Shown piece after piece: positions 49,456-58,151 of a stretch of 64,000 nucleotides of DNA. Position 1 is the stretch's first letter; each line of letters begins with the position of its first letter. Origin of the DNA: Gautieria morchelliformis (lineage: Eukaryota > Basidiomycota > Agaricomycetes > Gomphales > Gomphaceae). Both the position numbers and the translations under genes were made by a program. Below the pieces are notes generated by a model, which saw only the letters and a program-made list of their open reading frames with translations, searched no databases and was not told the origin of the DNA. The stretch covers positions 62,001-126,000 of the forward strand of contig WHVA01000330.1 in NCBI GenBank assembly GCA_015179125.1, written 5' to 3'.

Positions 49456-49544
49456 GTTGAGACGCTGTGCAGTAGGCTCAAAAACATTGTGGTGTCTCCG
49501 GGGAGAGCGCCATGACTATAGGATTGGTGCCGGAACACCGTAAA
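49456..49544. repeat. Split direct repeat copy (proximal)
   Basis: Starts AGGTTGAGACGCTGTGCAGT and ends GGTGCCGGAACACCGTA. It lies 87 bp from the recombinase stop. About 325 bp separate it from the distal copy. Confidence 0.85.
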
Positions 49545-49631
49545 AGTGCTATAAGAGTAGGGTGTGTGAGGTGAGTGGGGTGAAAGAAGAAAGAAGGGAG
49601 GATGAGCGCGCCAGCTGCGACGTGGACGGCA

Positions 49632-50470
49632 TCAAGCCTCGTGAAGGTCTTGAATATTCTGGAGAACGGGCCTCCCCCAGATAAGGGCTTGGAGCAAGAA
49701 GGGATTCTTGCGGATGTAAGCCTGGAAGGTGTTTGAGGACCAACGACCGGTGGCTTGAATTCCGTCATTGGGAACTCCAGCTAATGCAAGTGCGGTAGCT
49801 CCTCCTGAGCGGATGGATTGGCCGCTTATATGGGGAGGGAAGTGGCGACGGAAATGATGTAAGAACCACTTGCGTGTGGGGATGGATCCGTCAGAGCGTA
49901 GCCACAGTTCAGGGTTTCCTGGGAAGAGCGTGTCGCGAGAAGAAAGGTAGTGAAGGAAGGGGGAGAATGGGTCAATGGCAGTGTTGGTCTTTTGAACGAC
50001 GATGTGATTCCCCTCGAATATCTGGTCAGTTTTGGTGCAAGGGAGAGTATAAGAGTAGTGGTCATCGTTCCAGGTAACGGAGTGATGGAGGGGGACTGAC
50101 TGATGCGACTGCAATTTCTTGCTGTCAGGCCAGACAAGTTCGCTGAGGTGGTTGAGTGTGGCGAAGCCCGAGGTGACCTGTGCTAAGGAAAGGCGGTTGT
50201 CGTGGAGGTCAGAGGGTCCGTAAGTTTGTACAAGGAGCTGCACAAGTGCGGGTTCCAGGGGGCTTTTGCATTTGACTACCGAGCCACAGACACATTTGCA
50301 GCCGTGCAAGGTTCTGGAGGCGAGAGGAGAAGTATGGGTTCTGCAGACATTGGGAAAGTAAATTTCAAGTTGGTTCTGTATTCCTGACAGGTAAGAGATG
50401 ATGGAAGAGGGTTTGATGTGATAGGACATGTAGACGGCGTAAAAGCTAAGGGTTTCTTCAGTTGGATCAG
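49632..50470 (-). pseudogene. Tyrosine recombinase domain of the retroelement
   Basis: The frame from 50429 reads MSYHIKPSSIISYLSGIQNQ, and codons for TEETLSFYAVY lie directly upstream, so the ATG is internal to a longer domain. The catalytic part has GQSIRSGGATALALAGVPND (Arg box) and GRWSSNTFQAYIRKNP with the nucleophilic Tyr. A CKCVCGSVVKC segment lies in the N-terminal half. The recombinase itself seems intact, but upstream frames towards RNase H are interrupted near 50480-50490 by a homopolymer-rich shift. Confidence 0.8.
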
Positions 50471-50803
50471 TGTCGAAGCAGTGTTTTTTTCAAAAAGAAA
50501 GATAGGAATGCAAGGCAGAGGAGTATGTCGAGGAAGTGGAGGTGGCTAGAGCATGAGCGAGGACGTAAGTGCGCATGCGAATCAATTTTTCGCGTGACCA
50601 GACATTGCGCTGAGGTTGCCTGGTGTGTGATTGGTCGAAGTTCATCGGCGCAACACCTCATCCAGCATGGGAGGAGGCCTGTAGGGGAGGAATCCCATGG
50701 AAGGGTGGGTCCGTTGAAGGTAAGCAAACAGACGGCGAGAAAGGGCATTGGCGATAGTGTTGCATTCGCCGGGAATGTGATAAACACGGAGATCGATATT
50801 GTG

Positions 50804-51460
50804 TCAAATGAGGAGATCCACAACAAATTGGAGGAGGACGTTGTACTCCTCATGAGCTTTCATTGTGTTGAAAATCTCAACGGTGTTCAGGTTGTCTGAA
50901 TAGATGGTGAGGCGATGAATAGGAGGATGAAGGGTGGAAGCATAGTGGATTGCACAGCAGATGGCATAGGTCTCTAAGAAGAAAATAGAGTTGGAGGCGA
51001 GGATTGTGGGAAGGGGAAAAGAGAAGCCTGTGTTGAGGTGTGGTGCCCAAACTCCTAAAGCGATAGATGATGCGTCAGTGAAAAGAACGAGGTCAGCATC
51101 TCTGGTGTTCCAGGCAATGGCGTCGAGCAAGAAGATACCACTGCCGGCTGCGAAGTGGTGAGCAAGCCACGGACAGGTCTTTGACAACCTGCTGGTTGAT
51201 CCACAAGAGCTGGTGTGGTTGATCTTTGCCGGCCATCTTTGGGTACAAGGAGGCTAGACTGGGGCGAAGGCGAGGCTGAACGTTGAGGCCCCAATTGATC
51301 CAACCTGCCATTCGCTGAAAATCTTGCAAAGAACGACGGCACTCACCATGAATGAACACATGAATAGCTTCTAATAAGCTTTGTTTGCTCTCGGTGTCCA
51401 TAGAGATTGTCATGGCTGAGACATCGACTTGGTAGCCAATGATTCTGAGTACAGCGCCGA
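50804..51460 (-). pseudogene. RT C-terminus and RNase H fragment
   Basis: Frame one (51460 to about 51200) has AVLRIIGYQVDVSAMTISMD and a thumb-like MAGWINWGLNVQPRLRPSLA. Frame two (51187-50804) has the RNase H pattern VLFTDASSIALGVWAP, ETYAICCAIHYA and IYSDNLNTVEIFN with Asp, Glu and Asp visible. A frameshift between them near 51200 breaks the gene. Confidence 0.78.
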
Positions 51461-51674
51461 TGTAAATAACCTATGTATCTACATGTACACTAGTTATTAC
51501 ATAATCCCAGTGGGCCCCTTAGGGACCCACTGTATAGTTTATGCGTGGGAACCGGTCAGTGGTTCCCATCGCATCTTACTCTTACCTGTCACTACGTAGC
51601 ATTCAGAATACCACTCATTGGTCAAGTTCTGTTGTGCCCTTGTGATACAAGGTCTTAAGATCGATATCTTTACA
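51461..51674. repeat. LTR-like insertion within the RT remnant
   Basis: A 214-bp sequence bounded by TGTAAA and TTTACA, with internal hairpins at 51505-51531 (CAGTGGG...CCCACTG) and 51542-51565 (TGGGAACC...GGTTCCCA). RT-like codons (KSKPTAYNSCPLHTSG) resume on the right side of it and AVLRIIGYQVDV on the left. The flanking tetramers CCGG and TCGG (minus sense) are a possible imperfect target duplication. Confidence 0.5.
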
Positions 51675-51739
51675 CCGGAAGTGTGTAGAGGACAGGAATT
51701 ATAGGCAGTAGGTTTGGACTTGGTGCTCAAAAGAAGACT

Positions 51740-52071
51740 AGAAATTAATTCACTATAGGATTTCTAGGTCAAAAAATCGAAAAGAAACAAGACTAATTTA
51801 CTTGCCTCTCTCAGTGAATTTAGTTGTCACTGAGAGAGGAGGGAAATGTGTCTCATGCGCATGTACTACTAGCCGGTGCTTTAGCGCCTGTGAGGCCATG
51901 GTGTGCCATGCTAAGTGCCCATAGAATGTAGCGCGTTAGTGAACAGCCGCAGCTCAAAAAGGAAACTTGTCCACAACCACCCACAAAGGGTCGGTTGGAC
52001 AGAACATGAAAAGAAGTAGAAATACAGCTTCGAAAAATCAAAGAAAAATTTGACAAATCATAGAATGAATG
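51740..52071. other. Unassigned spacer with a hairpin
   Basis: No gene is visible. A perfect 13-bp stem (CCTCTCTCAGTGA at 51805-51817 with its complement at 51827-51839, 9-nt loop) stands out. It could be a terminator-like structure or an end of an unrecognised element. Confidence 0.5.
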
Positions 52072-53910
52072 TCAGCATGGTTTCAAGTCAAAATCAAAAG
52101 AAATATGAATGGTGGAATCTATTTGGCTTGATTTTGGTGCAGGAGTATAAATGCACCCAACAAAGCACGCCAGCTCTTGATTGAGCTGAGCGTGGGTGAG
52201 TGGTCGTGGCACCGCGGCCCTCACGTGGCTGGCCTTGAGGACCTTTTGTTGGCCCTCCTGAGCAGTGGCACTGAATGCCGCGCCGGTGAGGCTGCGTTGA
52301 ACATAATGTTCAATGCGCGCCGCTCGTTCGTGAGTGACGCTGGCGTAGCGGGCCAGCCATCGCGCGATCTCGGCGAGCAGAATGCTGGGGCCGGCTCGGC
52401 CTCCCACGGGATATGGACCCATGATGGATAGCCGCAGGCTGGTGCTCTGTGGTGTCAGGCATTCCCTGGCATCGACGAGGCTCGACCATTGGCCGGTCGA
52501 GCTGAACAAGTCGAGGAGTCTCAACTTGAGAGGTGACGCGACCCCTTTAACTCGGGGCGTGAGTGCCTTCAACCACATCCAGACGTCCATGTCATCTAGG
52601 TTGAAGGTTCCATCCACGTTGTCACAGATGGCAGATGGGATTCCTTCAGGGTTGTGTATCCAACCCCTTAGGATGGCGGCGATGTTGTGTGGGGTACCGC
52701 TCGCTATCACGAGACAATCCCTTTTGGGATTGCGAGCGCGCTGCTCATGCTCGATGCACTTGAACACGCTGATCATCTTGTGCATGCGCGTGAGTTGCGG
52801 CGTGTCTTTTGCATGCGCTAGGAGCTCAACGAAGTGTGGGTCGTCGAGTGGGCAGACGTTGTACCATTGAGTACGACGCTGCTGCGCCTTTCCTACCGGT
52901 TGTGGTAGGAGGCCCATCTCGGAGGCCGGTGGGACTCCGAGTGGTATGATCACTCCCTCCCCTGGGTATGGAGGGTGAACTGTCCCCGCTGGTGGTGGTA
53001 GGTCCACGTGAGGCCCGATGTACTGGGCCTTGACCAATGCTACCTGCCGTTGTAGGGCGGGGTCATTGATTGTGTGTGACGGTGACGCCACCAGGTATGC
53101 GCTGATCACGCTTTCCCTTGCAATGGCTAGACCATTGACGGTGTTGGGGGTGCCGTGCAATTTCTTGCGCTTCTTTTTTGGCTGCTCAGCCAGACACTGA
53201 GCTCTGTCCGGGTCGTACGTCTTCCAGACGGAGGAGTCAGACTCCCATCCCTCTGGGACACCGTACGCTGCGTCGGATGGCGCGCTCCACCCCCTGTCGT
53301 CGTCGGGGTGGGGGCGAATAATTGGGACGCTAGCCCCGATGATGCGCGCACTGGCAAGGGTGCCAGTGCATGAGGTGATGAGGGCCCGGCCACTGGGTCT
53401 GCGGCCGGGTCATGGCGCGGCCTTTTTGAGGCTGCATGGGCGAACTTTGGCGTGCTCGACTTTGAGCGTGCGTTCCAAGTCCTTGACCTCCTTTTTGAGG
53501 TCATGGACGTCCTGCAGGGGCTCCTCCCGCACGTCACATGTGATGCCCCTTGGGAGCCATCCCCAGGCCGCATTGACGGCATCGCCGATGTCTTCATCCC
53601 GCAGTTTTCCTTTGTGGGTGCCTGTCGCGGCCCGTAAGTGCGCGGCGTAGTCCACGCAGGTGGCGCAATCGTCCGGGTGGACGATTGCTAAGGCGTCTTC
53701 CCATCCTACAATCATCCAGTTTTCCTGGTTGACTAGGGCTTGTAGGATGTCTGCGCCCCGCTGTCTCGGGGCTGTTGCGTGTGTCGTGGACGTTGATGGA
53801 TCAACGTCCATCCCATCTTTGGTGGGTATTATCTTCGTGGGGAGATGATGGTGGTTTGCTTCCAAGAAGCGATGCACCCTCGGAAAGATCTGAGGCAAAA
53901 ATTTAACCAT
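52072..53910 (-). pseudogene. Degenerate gag-like or mobile-element-associated gene
   Basis: ATG 53910 opens MVKFLPQIFPRVHRFLEANH; about 165 codons follow, including a coiled-coil stretch LQDVHDLKKEVKDLERTLKV, then a stop at 53410. Protein-like sequence continues in a second frame (53450-53165, Pro/Thr/Ser-rich) and returns to the first frame at about 53160. It then runs to 52072 with PPYPGEGVIIPLGVPPASEM, SVFKCIEHEQRARNPKRDCL, LDDMDVWMWLKALTPRVKG and FFVGCIYTP-like C-terminal residues. The pattern suggests two compensating indels, or short introns at these points. I do not recognise the family; its position among retroelements suggests an element-encoded structural protein (inference). Confidence 0.5.
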
Positions 53911-54000
53911 GCCGTGGCCGGTGCATCACATGGTGTGCACGTGACAGATGCGTCTAGTGACGTCTGGGGAGGTCGTGTAGCTTGCCCACCCCCCGGAGCT

Positions 54001-54096
54001 CTAGATAGCTATCTAGGGCTTCATGATCCTTGCACGATGACATGGGTTCCCATGTCACATCGCCTAGGGTCCAGCGGACCTGGAACTCCAGGTCCG
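54001..54096. repeat. Cluster of three perfect palindromes/hairpins
   Basis: CTAGATAGCTATCTAG (54001-54016) is a spacerless palindrome. TGACATGGG-TT-CCCATGTCA (54038-54057) is a 9-bp stem. CGGACCTGGA-AC-TCCAGGTCCG (54075-54096) is a 10-bp stem. They lie in the gap between two degenerate element genes. Confidence 0.8.
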
Positions 54097-54109
54097 TCGA
54101 GTTTATCCA

Positions 54110-55604
54110 TCAATAGGCAATAATCTCGTCGATGAGCCACTCCTCGTCATCATTCGCTCCAAAGTCATAAAACGACTTGGCCTCACAACGAGGGAACAAT
54201 TTGTCATTGTTAGCCTCGTATTGTTGTACGAGGCTTGAATGGAAGACCAGTGATATGTGACGGCGTTTCAGCTCGTCGGGAAGCTCAAGGGTCACCGTTG
54301 AGGCGTCGTTATGCGCCTCGACGACGCGGTATGGTCCAATGTACCGCGGGATGAGTTTTCTGGCTCTTCCTTTCAGTAGAGTTAGGTTTTGGGTCAAGAG
54401 GTAGACACGGTCGTTGGCCGTGTACCTGTCACTCGCCATACATTTCTTGTTTGCTTGAAACATTTGTGTCACTCGATGCTCAATGATTGCATCGTGTGCC
54501 ACCATCAGGTTCCATCTTGCCTGATGTGCCAATCGGGCTACCCCTTAAACGGGGTGCGGCTATGGGGAGATCCGAGATGTGGCGCTTGGCATGTGGGGTG
54601 TTGGCACCGAGTCTGGTTGGGAGAGTTAGGTTTTGTGTCGAGAGGTAGACGCGGTTGGCCGCGTACCTGTCACTTGCCATACATTTCTTATTTGCATGAA
54701 ACGTTTGCGTCACTCGATGCTCTATGATTGCATCGTGTGCTGCCATCAGGTTCCATTTTGCCTGATGTGCGAACTGGGCTACCCCCTTGAACGGGGTGTC
54801 CATGGCTATGGGGAGGTCTATCCGCGGCATATAGCCGTGGTTCAGCTCGAAAGGTGCGAACCCCGTGGTCGTGCTGACGTTGCTGTTGAGGGCGACCTCA
54901 ACCATTGGGCATTTAAATGCCCAATCCTTTTGATCGTCTCTGACGACCGCGCGCAATATCTGGCCGATCGAGCAGTTTGCCCGCTTGGTGGCTCCATCCG
55001 TTTGGGGATGGAAGGCAGTTGACATGAGGAGCTTAGTCCCCATGAGTCGTTGTAGTTCACGCCAGAAGATCGACGTGAACTTCGAGTCTCTGTCCGAGAT
55101 GATGGATTCGGGAACTCCATGGAGTTGAACGACCTCCTTCAGAAACAGCCAGGCTACTCCCTTGGCTGACACGCTCGTCGTGGTTGGTACGAGGTGTACG
55201 AGCGACATTAGTCAGTCGATGACTACCATCAGGTAGTCACAGTCATTGGATTTGGGCAGGGGCCCCATGAAGTCGATGCCAATCGACTGCCACGGCCTAT
55301 CTGGAATGGGTAGGCTGTGTAGTAGGCCTTTGGGCCGTTGTGGCCCGGTTTTCGTCATCTGACACCTTGCGCACGATGTGCAGAACACTTCTATGTCTGG
55401 GCTCATGCCCGACTTCTGTCCCAATGGAAATGATTCCCAGCCAATTCCCTCTGCTGGCCGGCCAACCTCTTTCTGAACTTGACTAGTTGCATCCCGTGCA
55501 CTGGAGGATGGGGAGGCTGGGTCACTGGGAGCGGGGTGAGTAGATTGGGGGGCGTGTAGTAGAACAACCTCCGAAACCCCACCGGTTCTGGCCCGGTCCT
55601 TCAT
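54110..55604 (-). pseudogene. Ty3/gypsy integrase remnant
   Basis: Reading leftwards from about 55460: CTSCARCQMTKTGPQRPKGL, SIGIDFMGPLPKSNDCDYLM with the first catalytic Asp, a TGA after VVID, then IISDRDSKFTSIFWRELQRL with the second Asp. HPQTDGATKRANCSIGQ follows, where Lys replaces the expected catalytic Glu. The C-terminal part, LIPRYIGPYRVVEAHNDAST then HISLVFHSSLVQQYEAN, ends at 54110. A block of about 190 bp is present twice (54379-54571 and 54622-54812). It is non-functional by stop codon, lost Glu and duplication. Confidence 0.85.
54379..54812 (-). repeat. Imperfect tandem duplication in the integrase remnant
   Basis: 54379-54571 and 54622-54812 both encode KWNLMxAHDAIIEHRVTQ-type sequence and share long identical stretches. 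They are separated by about 50 bp of rearranged sequence. The copies differ mainly by transitions. Confidence 0.8.
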
Positions 55605-55700
55605 TAACCTGACTTGGGGACTTCTCTGAATCTGGGTGTGTTATTAGCTTGTTGCTGTAGAGAGAGTTATTCACTAATGAGTTAGTGTCAGAGATACTGG

Positions 55701-56061
55701 ATGATAGCACAGGTGTCGTTCACGGATAGAGACTCGAAGTTTACGTTGATCTTCTGGCGTGAACTACAGCGACTCATGGGGACCAAGCTCCTCATGTCGA
55801 CTGCCTTCCATCCCCAAATGGATGGAGTGACCGAGTGTGTAAACCACTCAATCGGACAGATATTGTGCACGGTCGTCAGGGACGATCAGAAGGATTGGCA
55901 TTGAAATGCCCAATGGTTGAGGTTGCCCTCAACAGCAACGTCAGTGCAACCACAGGGTTCACACCCTTTGAGCTGAACCATGGCTGTATGCCACGGATAG
56001 AGACGATGGAGTCTGGGACTCCATGAAGTCGAACGATTTCTTTCAGAAACAGCCAGGCTAC
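55701..56061 (+). pseudogene. Inverted Ty3/gypsy integrase fragment
   Basis: Plus-strand copy of the region also present on minus at about 54790-55160. Visible: DRDSKFTLIFWRELQRLMGT, AFHPQMDGVTECVNHSIGQ, DDQKDWH then a frame break, MVEVALNSNVSATTGFTPFE. It ends abruptly at CCAGGCTAC, where the LTR at 56062 begins. The catalytic Glu codon remains but neighbouring residues are changed by CG to TG/CA substitutions. Confidence 0.8.
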
Positions 56062-57092
56062 TGTCAGGATTGGTTTTTAGGCGTTAGTATTGTGTATTAG
56101 TGAACACAGCGAATGCCCGAATAGCTTGTGCGAATAAGTATGCCGTTCGGCGAATACGTGAACCAATGAATGTTCACAAGATAGGAGGGTTGCTTGAACG
56201 GGGCTTGCCCTATCTACAGTCGTAGCGAAATGGCCCGTGGCACCTGACGATACAACGTGCAAGGTGTCATGGAAGGGCTGTCTAAGTAGTGACAATCCCT
56301 TCGCCGGCGAAGGTGCTCCTTCGGAGCCCTTCGCCAACAGCGCAAAAAATAGTTCGAAGGCTAAGGTGTCGAAGAGGAAGTATGAGAACTCACCAGTGAT
56401 GCCTAAGTCCTCTGCTGGTCGAAGATAGAAATCTCCAAGAGAAGGCTCAATACAATGATCACAGCGAGGTCAAGTTTGCACAAGATGGACGACGTATGAT
56501 AATTGAACTGGGGAATATACATGTGAATGCAAACTACTTATATCGAATGCTTGTAAGGTATTAGTGAATAGGAAAGGGGCCGTCGTGAGTCAGGGTCGGA
56601 TAGGGGTGCGCAGTCATGATACTAAGTAGATGGAATAAACATACAATAGAGTGAGGGAAGAATGCGAACATGAAACGACGGAGAATAAAGGTGGCGAAGG
56701 CACTTATGGACAAAACCATGTCATGGGACCCGCATACATGCTACCCTGCACGGACTCTTCGTCTACTGGGTTGATCCCGCACGACCTATGGAAGGGACGT
56801 CCTGCGAACACACTTTGGCCATACGAACACCCAATGGGGTTGGATTAAGAAGATGATGGGGTTAATGATGAACCATCATGCCGGGTAAATGGTATCGATC
56901 ATATTTGATGGCGTGCCTGCTGGCGAAATGCGCGAGCAGCGAACAGCAGTTCAGAGAATGGGGTGAACAGCGGGTAGAGTGGATGTAGAGGGGGAGTGGT
57001 CGGTGGGTGCGGCGAAGTCTGGTGAGGATGCTAGGGAGTGACGAGAGGGAACATAGAGACAGTGGGGTAAGAGAAATAGACAGGTCATGACA
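56062..57092 (-). repeat. LTR 1 (3' LTR of the minus-strand chromodomain element)
   Basis: 1,031 bp, beginning TGTCAGGATTGG and ending GGTCATGACA. It matches 61413-62449 over its length with many transitions. The ends are the inverted pair TGTCA/TGACA. A purine-rich tract on the minus strand (complement of 57094-57107) abuts its right edge, marking it as the 3' LTR of the element read on minus. It interrupts the integrase fragment to its left. Confidence 0.82.
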
Positions 57093-57110
57093 GTACCCCC
57101 CTCCTAGCTT
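57093..57110 (-). promoter_or_regulatory. Polypurine tract of the minus-strand Ty3/gypsy element
   Basis: Read on the minus strand the sequence is GCTAGGAGGGGGGTAC directly before the LTR TGTCATGACC. This is the expected primer site for plus-strand DNA synthesis in LTR retrotransposons. Confidence 0.65.
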
Positions 57111-57349
57111 TGGAGTCCAACGACGCTGCATCCTATGGTGGGGTGGAACTGTTAAAGACGTAATGGGTCCCCCAATGGGATCTCTGAAGCCTGGCCCTGC
57201 GTAGCTGCGTGGCCCGTGCATGACTTCTTTTTTTTAAAAAAAACGCGGCGTGGAACGGGGTTATGGGACCCAACTAAGCACCCCAGCCAAGCGTACTGCC
57301 CCTATGACGACACCTGGGTACTCAGTTCTCCTCGATTGATCGCAGGTCG

Positions 57350-58043
57350 TGTCGAGGGTTAGGCTGGAGCTTCAGGGAGAGTCGCGAGGGGATGTAGAGC
57401 AGTGGTTGGTCAATGTGGCAGGAGTTCAAGTGAGTACCGGCCTCTTTCTTTATTAGCTTTCATTCGCTCAATGATGAGGTCTAGGAGGAGCTTCAGAAAA
57501 TGCTGCAGGCCGAGGAGGTGGTTGACCAAACGTTCGAAAGACTGTCCGAAGTAGACGAGCTGACGAAGGAGATCCAGAAAGCGAGGGTGTGGTTAGAAAG
57601 TTTGGCATCGACGTTGGAACCGGTACCCACAGAGGTGGATATTGATTCGACTCCGGCTCCGATCTTTGCGCTGACACCGAAGGGGTGCGAAGGAAGGGAG
57701 GTGACTAGGAAGGACCCAGAAGGTATAGTTTTCTCATGTATTCTTGTGACGACTATGCTAACTCGGCGATGCATTCGGCGAAGTCCCCTACTCTGATTTG
57801 CAGTCGGCCGGGGGTATGCCTGGGTCGGCGAAAGCTGCAGAGCCTGTCACAGTGAGACGACTGCGCATCTGCTTCGCTCCTGATGGTGAAGGTAAGAGGG
57901 CACGGATAGCAAGGGGTATGGTCAGGACGATGGCCAAGCATGATGCACAACCCTCGAGTGCCCTTACTAGCCATCGAGGGGGGGGGGCGAAGAGGTTGAT
58001 GGGGAGCTTGGAGCGTCTGACGAGGCGTCGGTTACAGGTGTAG
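57350..58043 (+). CDS. Antisense-oriented small gene inside the Ty3/gypsy element, unknown
   Basis: A plus-strand coding series lies between the polypurine tract and the chromodomain end of pol, which runs on minus. Exon-like pieces are RLELQGESRGDVEQWLVNVA (57360-57428), then after a GTGAGT donor at about 57431 and an acceptor near 57483, EELQKMLQAEEVVDQTFERL and SEVDELTKEIQKARVWLESL (coiled coil). Then comes APIFALTPKGCEGREVTRKD and, after another likely intron (57723-57799), AAEPVTVRRLRICFAPDGEG. It ends TRRRLQV at 58043. The upstream start is not resolved. I recognise no family. It could be an extra gene carried in antisense by this element or chance coding; the splice signals and coiled-coil composition favour a gene. 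Confidence 0.4.
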
Positions 58044-58151
58044 AATGAGTCGAAGGGAGTTGGGTGAGGATTGAGAGGAGATTAATTAAGGGAGTTGAAT
58101 TTATAGGTAGAATGTGAACAGAGTGTCGTTTTCTTGGGGTTTGGTGAACAT

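Larger units (their letters stand above)
49044..51730 (-). mobile_element. Remnant of a tyrosine-recombinase retroelement (RT-RNase H-YR order)
   Basis: On the minus strand, from right to left, come the end of a reverse transcriptase, an RNase H domain and a tyrosine recombinase, the order of DIRS/Ngaro-type elements. Two direct repeats of 88-89 bp lie beyond the recombinase (49456-49544 and 49044-49131), as expected for the split direct repeats of Ngaro/PAT-like elements. The 5' part of the RT is missing, frames are broken, and an LTR-like sequence interrupts the RT, so the element is dead. Confidence 0.78.

Noticed and set aside
54075..54110. Helitron 3' end (hairpin followed by CTRR)
   Set aside because: A hairpin is present but no CTRR-T terminus or Rep/helicase gene lies nearby.
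56237..56428. Short plus frame inside LTR 1
   Set aside because: The equivalent region of LTR 2 does not keep the frame, so it is not a gene.
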